Source: an uncultured Roseobacter sp.
GTDB taxonomy: Bacteria > Pseudomonadota > Alphaproteobacteria > Rhodobacterales > Rhodobacteraceae
Assembly (NCBI RefSeq): GCF_947496515.1
Contig: NZ_CANMDB010000003.1
Location: 248,001-312,000 of the forward strand
Direction: 5' to 3'
Length of the DNA: 64,000 bases
Positions 1 to 10,540 of this stretch are shown here, piece after piece. Below the pieces are notes generated by a model. It saw nothing but the letters and a program-made list of their open reading frames with translations. It was not told the DNA's origin and did not search any database. Each line of letters opens with the position of its first letter. Position 1 is the first letter of the stretch. Position numbers and translations under genes: made by a program.

Positions 1-1578
1 GGCAACGACACGGTGAATGGCGGGGGCGGCAACGATACGATCAATACCGGTCTTGGGAATGATACGATCGACGGCGATGCCGGTAACGACACGATCAATG
101 CCGGTGGAGGCGACGATACCATCAACGGTGGCACGGGCAACGACACGATCTTTGCCGGGTCCGGCAATGACACGGTCACCGCAAGCTCCGGGACCGATAC
201 AGTGTTTGGCGGCCTGGGCAACGACACGCTGTTCTCGTCCGGTGTCGATACGATCTTTGGCGAGGAGGGCAACGACACGATCCATGCAGCCAATGGTTTG
301 CCGGAAACCCTGGATGGCGGCACTGGTGTCGATACGCTCATCACAACTTCCTTCGGTGGCAACTACGTCGTCGATCTGCGCACGGGCCTCACCAACTTCG
401 GCGGTGAGCTCTTTACGAACTTCGAGAATATCACCTCCGGCGCGGGCAATGACGAACTCTTTGGGTTCGCGGCCGACAATGTCATGAATGGCGGTGCGGG
501 CAACGACAGGATCCTTGCCTTCAACGGCAATGACACACTGATCGGTGGCCTCGGTGACGACACGCTGAACGGCGGTGAGGGTAACGACAACATCTCCGGC
601 GGTGACGGCAAGGACACGGTCTTTGGCCAGCAGGGCAACGACGTGATCAATGGCGGGGCCGATGAAGACCAGCTCTTCGGCGAGGACGGCAATGACACCA
701 TCAACGGCGGCGAGGGCGATGACACCATCGGCGGCGCCAACGGCAGTGATAACATCGACGGTGATGGCGGCAATGACGAGATCTTCGGCGGCGAGGGCAA
801 TGACACCGTGCGCGGTGGCACCGGCAATGACCGGCTCTTCGGCAACGGCGGCAACGATTTCGTCGATGGTGAGGACGGCGACGACCAGATCTTCGGCGAG
901 ACCGGGGCCGACACGCTTCTGGGCGGCGACGGCGCGGACGAGATCAACGGCGGCGGCGGCAACGACTTCATGAACGGCGAGAATGGCAACGACCGGATGT
1001 TCGGTGGCTCGAACGACGACGCGATGTTCGGCGGGTCGGGCAACGACCTGATGGACGGTCAACAGCAGGACGACGACCTGTTCGGTCAGACGGGCAATGA
1101 CACGATGTTCGGCGGCGACGGCTTTGATCTTCTCGATGGCGGGTCGGGCAATGACACGCTCTTTGGCGGCAATCAGGGCGACACGCTGCGCGGCGGCGCT
1201 GGCACCGACTTCATGGACGGTGGTGCCGGATTCGATACCTTCGACTTCAATGCGGTGTCGGAATCAGCCTTCGGGTCCGCTGACACGATCTCGGGCTTTG
1301 ACGGTGCGGGTGCGCCGGGCGGAGACGTTATTGATGTCTCTGGCATTGATGCCAACACCACCGCCGGTGGTAACCAGGCCTTCACTTTCCTCGGTGCTGT
1401 GACAAGCGCCGTGGGTCTTGGCTTTGGTGCAGGCGCGCTCTGGGTGCAGGAGTTCGGTGGTCAGACCCGGCTCTACGGTGAGGTGAACGGCGACGGTGTG
1501 ATCGACTTCGAAGTGCGCATCAACGATGGCCCGGGCACCGTCGCGGGCGATTACACATTGGATGAGTTCCTGCTGTAA
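1..1578 (+). CDS. RTX-type calcium-binding repeat protein, 5'-truncated by the window edge
   Basis: The reading frame is open from base 1, so the true start lies outside the window; the 525 codons seen are the C-terminal part. Nearly the whole stretch is nonapeptide repeats of the GGxGNDxIx type (for example GGAGNDRIL, GGEGNDTVR), which fold as a parallel beta-roll binding Ca2+. The last ~120 residues carry a serralysin-like C-terminal pattern (FDFNAVSESAFGSADTISGF, then DVIDVSGIDANT and the acidic tail end DEFLL), as in substrates of type I secretion. I therefore infer a secreted or surface protein. Any catalytic or adhesive domain would be in the missing N-terminus. No T1SS genes lie nearby. 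Confidence 0.9.
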   Translation, partial: GNDTVNGGGGNDTINTGLGNDTIDGDAGNDTINAGGGDDTINGGTGNDTIFAGSGNDTVTASSGTDTVFGGLGNDTLFSSGVDTIFGEEGNDTIHAANGLPETLDGGTGVDTLITTSFGGNYVVDLRTGLTNFGGELFTNFENITSGAGNDELFGFAADNVMNGGAGNDRILAFNGNDTLIGGLGDDTLNGGEGNDNISGGDGKDTVFGQQGNDVINGGADEDQLFGEDGNDTINGGEGDDTIGGANGSDNIDGDGGNDEIFGGEGNDTVRGGTGNDRLFGNGGNDFVDGEDGDDQIFGETGADTLLGGDGADEINGGGGNDFMNGENGNDRMFGGSNDDAMFGGSGNDLMDGQQQDDDLFGQTGNDTMFGGDGFDLLDGGSGNDTLFGGNQGDTLRGGAGTDFMDGGAGFDTFDFNAVSESAFGSADTISGFDGAGAPGGDVIDVSGIDANTTAGGNQAFTFLGAVTSAVGLGFGAGALWVQEFGGQTRLYGEVNGDGVIDFEVRINDGPGTVAGDYTLDEFLL

Positions 1579-1603
1579 ACGCCGCACCTGCTGAAAAAAT
1601 AGA

Positions 1604-1640
1604 GCCGCCGCATGGTCTGTGCCATGCGGCGGCTTTTTTT
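1604..1640. terminator. Bidirectional rho-independent terminator between the RTX gene and dnaJ
   Basis: A perfect 12-bp stem (1604-1615 with 1622-1633) and a 6-nt loop are followed by seven T on the plus strand. An A-run just upstream (1593-1599) gives a U-tract for minus-strand transcripts. It can therefore end both the RTX mRNA and the convergent dnaKJ mRNA. Confidence 0.9.
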
Positions 1641-1663
1641 CGGCTGGAGAGGCGCGGGCGGTG

Positions 1664-2812
1664 TCAGCCCTTCATCGCGTCCCAAAAGCTCTTCACGGAC
1701 GAAAAGAAGCTGGAGGATTCCGGGTTGTTGTTCTCCGAAAGATCCTCGAACTCTGCCAGCAGCTCTTTTTGCCGTGTCGTCAGGTTCACAGGTGTCTCAA
1801 CCGCCAGTTCAATGAACATGTCGCCCGAGCCACCGCCGCGGAGGGCGGGCATGCCTTTGCCCCGAAGCCGCATCTGGCGCCCCGATTGGCTGCCCGGCGG
1901 GATCTGAACCCGGCCGCGACCCCCGTCGATGGTGGGCACCTCGATGGATCCGCCCAGAGCGGCCTTGGCCATCGACACCGGCACCCGGCAAAAGAGGTTG
2001 CTTGCCTCGCGGGAAAAGAGCGCGTGCTCCGCCACATCGATGAAGATATAGAGATCACCCGTCGGCCCGCCCCGCATGCCGGCCTCGCCCTCACCGGCGA
2101 GCCGGATCCGGGTCCCTGTTTCGACACCCGCGGGGATGTTGACGCTGAGCGCGCGGTCTTTTTCCACGCGGCCTGCACCCTGACAGGACTTGCAGGGGTT
2201 CTTGATGATCTGCCCAAGGCCGGAACAGGTGGGGCAGGTGCGCTCTACCGTAAAGAAGCCTTGCTGCGCGCGTACCTTGCCCAGGCCCGAACATGTGGGG
2301 CAGGACGTCGGTTCGGCACCGCCCTCCGCGCCGGAGCCCTTGCAGCTGTCGCAGCTGACCGATGTCGGCACGTTGATCGTTTTCTGCAACCCGCTGAACG
2401 CTTCTTCCAGCGTGACACGCAGGTTATATCGCAAATCCGAGCCGCGGGCCGCGCGTCGTCCGCCGCCGCCACCGCGCTGGCCACCCATGAAATCGCCAAA
2501 GAGATCGTCGAACACATCCGAGAAGGCAGAGCCGAAATCACCCTGACCACCGCCGGGGCGCGCACCACCGCCGCCGCCCATGCCGCCTTCGAACGCGGCG
2601 TGACCGAACCGATCGTATGCTGCCTTTTTCTCGGCGTCCTTCAGTATTTCATAGGCCTCGTTGGCTTCCTTGAACTGCGCTTCTGCGTTGGGATTGTCGG
2701 CGTTGCGGTCGGGGTGCAGCTCCTTGGCCTTGCGCCGATACCCTTTTTTGATTTCATCCGCAGACGCGCCTTTGGCGACCCCCAGCACGTCGTAATAGTC
2801 TCTTTTTGCCAT
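1664..2812 (-). CDS. dnaJ: Chaperone protein DnaJ (Hsp40)
   Basis: A 382-residue co-chaperone that stimulates the ATPase of DnaK and delivers unfolded clients in the cytoplasm. The J domain is at residues 1-70 with the HPD motif at 33-35. A Gly/Phe-rich linker (about 75-122) follows, then four CxxCxGxG zinc motifs at 154-161, 171-178, 193-200 and 207-214, and the C-terminal client-binding and dimerisation part. All key residues are intact and the length is normal. It lies 76 bp downstream of dnaK on the same strand, so the two are probably co-transcribed. An inverted repeat sits in the gap. Confidence 0.97.
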   Translation of the reverse strand: MAKRDYYDVLGVAKGASADEIKKGYRRKAKELHPDRNADNPNAEAQFKEANEAYEILKDAEKKAAYDRFGHAAFEGGMGGGGGARPGGGQGDFGSAFSDVFDDLFGDFMGGQRGGGGGRRAARGSDLRYNLRVTLEEAFSGLQKTINVPTSVSCDSCKGSGAEGGAEPTSCPTCSGLGKVRAQQGFFTVERTCPTCSGLGQIIKNPCKSCQGAGRVEKDRALSVNIPAGVETGTRIRLAGEGEAGMRGGPTGDLYIFIDVAEHALFSREASNLFCRVPVSMAKAALGGSIEVPTIDGGRGRVQIPPGSQSGRQMRLRGKGMPALRGGGSGDMFIELAVETPVNLTTRQKELLAEFEDLSENNNPESSSFFSSVKSFWDAMKG

Positions 2813-2839
2813 CGCGTGGTCCCCCTAGTGGAACGTGAC

Positions 2840-2861
2840 GGGCCGACCCAAAGGTCGGCCC
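2840..2861. other. Perfect hairpin in the dnaK-dnaJ intercistronic gap
   Basis: A 9-bp perfect inverted repeat (2840-2848 with 2853-2861) has a 4-nt loop and no T-run on either side. Without a U-tract it is unlikely to be a full terminator. It may partly attenuate read-through or stabilise the dnaK 3' end, giving less DnaJ than DnaK. The role is inferred; only the hairpin is seen. Confidence 0.6.
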
Positions 2862-2888
2862 AAGCAGTGGTTCCGGGTCTGGCGCAAG

Positions 2889-4802
<1,914 letters not shown>

Positions 4803-4914
4803 TTTTTGATCCCTCATTTACTCAAGGCGATGACACGGAGTGCTGGCCCGTTACGGCACCAAAGCTCCGATCTGATAACACACGAAACGGGTCGTCCCGT
4901 GCGGTTCGGAGGGT

Positions 4915-4943
4915 ATATAGGGAGGGGTCCGGGGTGCTGCAAC
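4915..4943 (-). promoter_or_regulatory. Candidate RpoH (sigma-32) promoter of dnaK
   Basis: Reading the minus strand, GTTG (4940-4943) is followed after 17 nt by CCCTATAT (ending at 4915). This is close to the alphaproteobacterial heat-shock consensus CTTG-N17/18-CyTATnT. It would start transcription about 105 nt upstream of the dnaK ATG. The first base of the -35 element is off consensus. The assignment rests on pattern and position only. Confidence 0.45.
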
Positions 4944-5014
4944 CTCTCACATTGTATCGGTCCGGGATTCTTGTGCGGGCGCGCTCGGCAAAGCGGGCCG
5001 GCGATTGGGGGAAG

Positions 5015-5617
5015 ATGACACGGCTGACCGTTGCGGGTTTCGAGATCCACAAAACCTTTCTCGATGGTGCAGCACAGCGCGCGCTTCTGGAAGATGTGCG
5101 CACGGTGGTCCGCGCCGCGCCCCTGGTTGCACCGGTCACGCCCCGGGGCCAGCCGATGTCCGTGCGAATGACGGCCGCGGGCAGCTACGGCTGGATCACG
5201 GATCGCGCGGGCTACCGCTATGCACGGGAGCAACCGCGCGGGACGCCCTGGCCGCCGATCCCAGCATCGGTTCTGGAGGTCTGGGAGAGGCTGACGGGGG
5301 TGTCCCGCGATCCGGAATGCTGCCTGGTCAATTTCTACGGCGAAGGTGCCCGCATGGGGTTGCACCAGGACAAGGATGAGGCCAGCCAGCAGTGGCCGGT
5401 GGTCTCCATCTCGCTGGGCGATGACGGGCTCTTTCGCATGGGGGGTGCCGCGCGGGGTGGCAAGACGCAGTCGGTCTGGCTTCAGTCGGGTGATGTGGTG
5501 GTCATGGGCGGGGCCGCGCGGCTCGCCCATCACGGCGTCGACCGCATTCGTTTCGGCTCCAGCAGTCTGTTGCCGCAGGGTGGTCGTATCAACCTCACCT
5601 TGAGGGTTGTCACGTAA
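5015..5617 (+). CDS. alkB: AlkB-type alpha-ketoglutarate-dependent DNA/RNA dealkylase
   Basis: A 200-residue Fe(II)/2-oxoglutarate dioxygenase of the AlkB family, which oxidatively demethylates 1-methyladenine and 3-methylcytosine. The iron triad is visible: H117 and D119 (LHQDKDE) and H173 (AHHGV). The 2-oxoglutarate arginines are R191 and R197 (RINLTLR). The substrate-recognition region (RMTAAGSYGW, then YRYA) precedes the jelly-roll core. The ATG at 5015 was chosen because it follows a GGGGGAA-like ribosome site and gives the normal family length; the frame is open further upstream to 4934. The gene is divergent from dnaK and stands alone, with no ada-type regulator beside it. Confidence 0.93.
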   Translation: MTRLTVAGFEIHKTFLDGAAQRALLEDVRTVVRAAPLVAPVTPRGQPMSVRMTAAGSYGWITDRAGYRYAREQPRGTPWPPIPASVLEVWERLTGVSRDPECCLVNFYGEGARMGLHQDKDEASQQWPVVSISLGDDGLFRMGGAARGGKTQSVWLQSGDVVVMGGAARLAHHGVDRIRFGSSSLLPQGGRINLTLRVVT

Positions 5618-7058
5618 CGTACGGTTGCTCCGGATCATGTCTGCATCGTGCCCATCCCGAAAGACTGTAGCCGGGACGTCCGACCGCATCTCAGCCCAAC
5701 ACCTTCCTTCGCCTGGCGCCAAGATCTGGACGGCGGGTGCCAAGGATGACGCAGTCAGATCAGTGCGCTATCCTTGGCTCGCAGTGACAAATTTGAACGC
5801 ATCAGCCCGGGCGTCCAAAGACGACACCTTAGAGCCGCTGTAAGCGTCGCACCAAGAGAGGTAGCAAGGCTGGTGTATCCCCAAATGCGCCTGATCCCCG
5901 CAGCAAGCGGGCTTGGAAGATGCTGGATACCCGGCACCGCAAGAGGCCTGAGCATCGACTCAAGAAAGGCGATGTGATTGGCGGGATATGCGCCGCCGCC
6001 GTTCTGGTAGCCTCGATTGAGATCGCCTGACCGCATCTCCCGGCGCGGTATCATGCCTGAGGCCATCCATACGTGCCGCCTGCCAGCTCCTGTCATCTTG
6101 CCAAATAAACTCAAATCGCACCCTCACCACCCGCGGGGCACTGCAACAAGGTTCCGGCCTTTCAACATGCCTCCCTGCGGTTGCGGCCCAGCCTTGGTTC
6201 GGTGTCCAAACCTTGGACGACATTCAACGACGTGCGACGGTGCCTGCTTCAGCGTGAACGGTCATCGCACACCCATTAAAACGGAACCGTCAAACATGGT
6301 GGTGCTGCCGAGCGATCACCTCTAGGTCGTCGTCCAAGCGCCGCCAAAGCGTGCGACTTGGGATCTGGTACGCACGGCAAAAGCCTGGTTTCTGGGGAAC
6401 CGATCCGGCAGATCGTCTCGTCTTCCTCAAGCTTCCACATGGCGCAAGGCACCTTTCTCGAACCGCGGGGCCGATATCAGGAGCGCGGACATGTGCCGGT
6501 GATCAAAGCATCACGACCGAAGGCATCACCCTTTACACGTTCCCCACGGCATACCGGAGGTTCTGCAGCGACCAGACGGTCAGTCATCCGTGTCGGTGCG
6601 GTCCGCCTGACACAACCGCAGCGGAACAAGGCCATAAACCCAAAGTATTTTTTCGACACGCTCGACATCAAATGGATCGGCACCCACAACTTCTGATACG
6701 ATGTTGGCTCTGATCCCCTCACGCTTGATCGAACCCGGCAGCATACACTTCGAAAGACTGAGGATGATCTCGCACACCCGAGACAAGCTTGGTGCCTCTC
6801 AACGAGGGAGTACAGGTGCACAATAATACCGGTGCTTGGACGTGCCGTATCGTTTTTGACGTGGACCCGGAATCAGTGGCGCCAAACGCGGTATGGCGGC
6901 CATTGGAGGACAATGACATATGCAGCCTCACGGCGTGTCGCCCGGGAGATATCGCCCCTTGAACCGGCGGGAGCATGCGCACCGCCAGACCGCAAAGACC
7001 CGTTTGTCTCTATGGCCTGCGAAACAATTAGCAAGGGCGTTCCAATCAGGTCCTGCGT
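5618..7058. other. 1.4-kb stretch with no convincing gene
   Basis: Between alkB and the GGDEF/EAL gene only short open frames occur, on both strands. None shows a family motif, a good ribosome site together with a long frame, or a consistent coding pattern. The most protein-like is a minus-strand frame at 6580-6786 (68 codons, TTG start, ending ADRTDTDD), which I cannot assign. No tRNA, terminator or insertion-sequence end was recognised. The base composition looks slightly less GC-rich and less codon-structured than the neighbours, as expected of decayed genes or a long spacer. Confidence 0.5.
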
Positions 7059-8672
7059 TCAAACCGCCTTGCTGTCTTGGGCTCCCGGGTTGGCGAGGTA
7101 AGGCGCATCGTTGGGCTGCAGGTCGACCCACTTTGTTTCCAGCAACCAGGCGATCTCTTCACCGGAAACCGCTTTGTCGAACAGAAAGCCCTGGCCGAGA
7201 CCACAGTCCAGTGACCGGATAAAATCCAGATCCTCGGCTGTCTCGATCCCTTCTGCCGTGACGTCCAGATCCAGCCCCCGTGCCAGCGACATGATGCCCG
7301 TGACGATCTTTTGGTTTTGAGGCTGAGCGCCGATATCTGTGATGAAACCGCGGTCGATCTTGATCCGGTCAAACGGCAGTTGTCGCAGACTGGCGAGGCT
7401 GGAATACCCCGTGCCAAAATCGTCAAGTGCAACCGAGATGCCCACAGCCTTGAGGGCATTCAGCTTCTCGCGGGCAACCTGAAAATCACGGATAACAAGG
7501 CTTTCGGTAACCTCAATCGTCAGCCGTCTCGGGTCAAAGTCGCTCTCCTCCAGAATGCTGGTGATGTCCGTGACCAGCGCAGGGTCGTGAAACTGGAGTG
7601 CGGACAGATTGAATGACAGCGAAAGCCGGGGATCCCAGTCACGCGCCGCCTCACAGGCCCGGCGCAACAGGCTGCGCCCCAGAGCATCGATCTGACCGCT
7701 GTCCTCGGCGATCTCGATAAAGACTGTTGGCGGGATATCGCCCCGTTCCGGATGGTTCCACCGGGCCAGGACTTCGAAGCCGGTGATCGCCTGATTTTCG
7801 ATGTCCACAATGGGCTGATACCAGGGCTCGATTTTCTGGGAACTGATCGCCTCTCGCAGGTCGGTTTCGATCCGGGCGCGTTCGGTGGCTTCACTGTCAA
7901 GTTGCGCATCGTACCAGGCAAACCGGGCACGTCCGAGGTTCTTTGCTGTGTAGAGCGCCTTGTCAGCCTGACCCAGCACCAGAGAATGGCGCGCGCTGTC
8001 GGCCCACTGGGCGAGCCCGACGCTGCAGCTGATATGCAGGCGAAGCTGACCATAGTCAAACGCACGCTCCATGGAGTGCAGCAGGCGGCGCGCGATACGC
8101 TCGATACCGTTGGCATCGAGGCCCCGTTCAAAGATCACCGCAAACTCGTCCCCCCCCAACCGCGCGACGGTGGTTTTCTCGCCCACGACCTCCTCAAGCC
8201 GCGTGGCAACCTCGCGCAGAATTGCGTCTCCGGCCGCGTGTCCGTGCAGGTCGTTCACCGATTTGAAGCGGTCCAGATCCACCATGGCGATAAAGCGGGA
8301 AACCTTGCTGCCGTCGTCTTCCAGATGGGACAGCGCCTCTGCAAAGGCGCGGCGGTTCAACAACCCGGTCAGAGGATCATGACGCGCGTTCCGTTCCGCG
8401 CGCTGGTGCTCGTCTTCCCGGGCCGTGATCGCTGCCTTCAACTGTTTTGACTTGTAGATGGAGGAGAACATCAGTGCCAGCGTCAGGTTGATCACCAGCA
8501 GGCCGAACTCGTCGAGGTCCCAATCCTCATGCGCGCGCGAGAACTCGTAGAATTCCTCGAAAAGCTCGTACTCCGCCATGAAAGGCCAGGCGATGACGGC
8601 CGAGACAAAGAAAAAGACCCGGGCACTCAAGATCCGGGCGGACCATTTGGACCAATTGTTTTTGCCTGCCAC
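7059..8672 (-). CDS. Membrane-bound bifunctional diguanylate cyclase/phosphodiesterase (GGDEF-EAL)
   Basis: A 537-residue c-di-GMP enzyme with two N-terminal membrane segments (about residues 13-32 and 57-74) and a short acidic loop between them. The GGDEF domain (about 95-255) has an intact GGDEF at 173-177. The product-inhibition I-site RxxD, expected just upstream, is absent (GEKT instead). The EAL domain (about 268-515) has EVL (300-302) in place of EAL, but keeps SFNLS, EVTES, DDFGTGYSSL, IKIDRGF and AEGIET, so phosphodiesterase activity is plausible. It starts with GTG at 8670-8672. No recognised sensor domain lies in the short periplasmic loop. It is monocistronic and may tune surface-polysaccharide or motility behaviour. 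Confidence 0.93.
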   Translation of the reverse strand: MAGKNNWSKWSARILSARVFFFVSAVIAWPFMAEYELFEEFYEFSRAHEDWDLDEFGLLVINLTLALMFSSIYKSKQLKAAITAREDEHQRAERNARHDPLTGLLNRRAFAEALSHLEDDGSKVSRFIAMVDLDRFKSVNDLHGHAAGDAILREVATRLEEVVGEKTTVARLGGDEFAVIFERGLDANGIERIARRLLHSMERAFDYGQLRLHISCSVGLAQWADSARHSLVLGQADKALYTAKNLGRARFAWYDAQLDSEATERARIETDLREAISSQKIEPWYQPIVDIENQAITGFEVLARWNHPERGDIPPTVFIEIAEDSGQIDALGRSLLRRACEAARDWDPRLSLSFNLSALQFHDPALVTDITSILEESDFDPRRLTIEVTESLVIRDFQVAREKLNALKAVGISVALDDFGTGYSSLASLRQLPFDRIKIDRGFITDIGAQPQNQKIVTGIMSLARGLDLDVTAEGIETAEDLDFIRSLDCGLGQGFLFDKAVSGEEIAWLLETKWVDLQPNDAPYLANPGAQDSKAV

Positions 8673-8797
8673 GACCGACCACCCTTACGCAAAATCCAGC
8701 TACTTTGTACGGCGGTCAATCTTGCCAAGCGTTAAACTGTGGCGCGGAATCTGGCGTCATTTTTTGTAAAAACCGACAGGCCTGGCTTCACGCTGCC

Positions 8798-9622
8798 TCA
8801 GCGCCTTGCGCTCCAGCTGAGCGAGGCGTGGCGGCGGGTATGAAACTCGCCCATCAGGCCGATCATGACCAGCACGATCCCGACCCACATCGCATATTCC
8901 CAATCCGTATAGCGCGGGTTGTAGTTGATGAAGACGAAGCCACGCGACTGGTCGATCACATGAAAAAGCGGGTTCCAGTCGAACATCACCAGCATGAAGC
9001 CCGGCAGGCTGTTGGCCACGAACATCTTGCCCGAGGCGATCATGTTGACCCGCTGGTAGATCGAGGAAAAGATGCTGACCGCCTGCGGAAACCACGGTTT
9101 GAGCGCCAATAGAACCATGCCGAGCGCCACCCCGGTGAACCAGGCGATCAGCAACATGGCAAACGCAGGGACCGGTTGATCTATGACGACGGGTTTGACC
9201 GCCAGATGATACCCATAAAGGATCAGACCCAACGACAGCACCTGGATATAGAGCGCGCCGACCGCAGCGGAGGTAATCGCAATCACCGTATTCATCGGCG
9301 CGTGTTGCATCATCGGGCTTGCCGGCCCTTCGGATTGCAGAACCGCACTGAGTGACTTGGTGTGGGTCAGGAACAAGAAGACACCGGACATGATATAGAG
9401 CAGGAAATCCCCGCGAATGGACGCCCCGCGCAACCCCAAGAGCCAGAACATCCCGAAAAACGCCATCACGAAGATCACCGCCTGCACCACGTTGATCGCA
9501 ATCGCGGCAAAGGCGTTGTTATGGGTCTTGCGGATCGACCGCACGGTGGAATGATAGATCAGTTCCAGAATGGTCAGCGCCGAGACGAGCTTGCCGCCCC
9601 TGGTTTTCGATGTCTGAAACAT
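8798..9622 (-). CDS. ABC-2 type polysaccharide export permease (KpsM/Wzm-like)
   Basis: A 274-residue inner-membrane permease with about six hydrophobic segments and the ABC-2 layout: an N-terminal cytoplasmic helix (LTILELIYHSTVRSIRKTHNN) followed by pairs of membrane helices. The C-terminal PGFMLVMFDWNPLFHVIDQSRG is characteristic of capsule, O-antigen and teichoic-acid exporters. The ATG at 9620-9622 is preferred over the upstream in-frame start because an AAAGGA ribosome site precedes it. The partner ATPase (KpsT/Wzt) is not in the window. It is divergent from cysQ-kdsB across a gap of about 120 bp, which suggests a Kdo-linked capsule locus. Confidence 0.85.
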   Translation of the reverse strand: MFQTSKTRGGKLVSALTILELIYHSTVRSIRKTHNNAFAAIAINVVQAVIFVMAFFGMFWLLGLRGASIRGDFLLYIMSGVFLFLTHTKSLSAVLQSEGPASPMMQHAPMNTVIAITSAAVGALYIQVLSLGLILYGYHLAVKPVVIDQPVPAFAMLLIAWFTGVALGMVLLALKPWFPQAVSIFSSIYQRVNMIASGKMFVANSLPGFMLVMFDWNPLFHVIDQSRGFVFINYNPRYTDWEYAMWVGIVLVMIGLMGEFHTRRHASLSWSARR

Positions 9623-9742
9623 GACCGCTCTCGTCCTTTGCCAGCGCGACCGTCGCACGGAAATGTTGCTGTTCCGTTAGAGCTTGACCATAAGGGGCGT
9701 GATTTCAAACCGCAATGATCGCGAAAAAGGACCGTGCTGACC

Positions 9743-10540
9743 ATGGATTACGAAAAACTGGCCGATGTAATGCGGCGTCTGGCAATCGAGGCGGGCGCGA
9801 AGATCATGGAGATCTACGAGGCCGATGATTTCGACGTGAAGGTCAAATCCGACGACAGCCCCGTGACCGCCGCGGACGAGGCTGCCGACGCGCTGATCTC
9901 TGCCGGTTTGCGCGCATCCTTTCCCGACGTGATGCTGGTGACCGAAGAGCAATCAGCCACCCATGACACCTCCGGCGATACGTTCCTGATTGTCGATCCG
10001 CTGGACGGGACCAAGGAGTTCATCCACCGCCGGGGCGATTTTACCGTCAACATCGCGCTGGTGGAGGGCGGCGTGCCCACGCGCGGTGTCGTCTACGCGC
10101 CTGCCAAGGGGCGGATGTTCTTTACCGATGCGACGGGCCAGTCGGTCGAGGAGACGGGCGCGCTGGCCCATGATCAGGTCGGCCCGACCACGCCGATCAA
10201 GGTCTCGGAGGCGGACAATGGCGCGCTGATGGTGGTGGCGTCCAAATCTCACCGGGATCAGGCGACGGACGATTACATCGGCAAATACGCCGTCAAGGAC
10301 ATGAAAAGCGCGGGCTCTTCGCTGAAATTCTGCCTTGTGGCGACGGGCGAGGCGGATCTTTACCCGCGTCTTGGCCGGACCATGGAATGGGACACCGCCG
10401 CCGGTCATGCGGTCCTGTCGGGAGCGGGCGGCGACGTCGTGCGCTTCGACGATCTGACGCCGCTGCGCTACGGCAAGGATGACTACGCCAACCCGTTCTT
10501 CATCGCCTACGCGCCGTCCGTTGACCTCAAATCCGGCTGA
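9743..10540 (+). CDS. cysQ: 3'(2'),5'-bisphosphate nucleotidase (PAP phosphatase)
   Basis: A 265-residue, Mg2+-dependent phosphatase of the inositol-monophosphatase superfamily. It converts 3'-phosphoadenosine 5'-phosphate (PAP) to AMP, clearing the by-product of PAPS-dependent sulfotransfer or sulfate reduction. The metal site is clear: E68-E69, then IVDPLDGTKEF with D85 and D88, and EWDTAAGHA with D217. The ATG at 9743 has an AAAAAGGA site 12 nt upstream; a GTG three codons earlier is possible. It overlaps kdsB by one base (TGATG). This pairing with kdsB and an export permease, and the sulfotransferase domain at 19295-21025, suggest it recycles PAP from glycan sulfation, though a role in cysteine synthesis is equally compatible. 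Confidence 0.93.
   Translation: MDYEKLADVMRRLAIEAGAKIMEIYEADDFDVKVKSDDSPVTAADEAADALISAGLRASFPDVMLVTEEQSATHDTSGDTFLIVDPLDGTKEFIHRRGDFTVNIALVEGGVPTRGVVYAPAKGRMFFTDATGQSVEETGALAHDQVGPTTPIKVSEADNGALMVVASKSHRDQATDDYIGKYAVKDMKSAGSSLKFCLVATGEADLYPRLGRTMEWDTAAGHAVLSGAGGDVVRFDDLTPLRYGKDDYANPFFIAYAPSVDLKSG

Noticed and set aside
1-1578. Repeated DNA that might suggest a CRISPR or satellite array
   Set aside because: The repeats are protein-coding Ca2+-binding nonapeptides in one continuous frame, with unit sequences varying at silent positions.
6580-6786. A 68-codon minus-strand frame in the gene-poor strip
   Set aside because: Fairly natural composition but TTG start, no clear ribosome site and no recognised family; not called as a gene.
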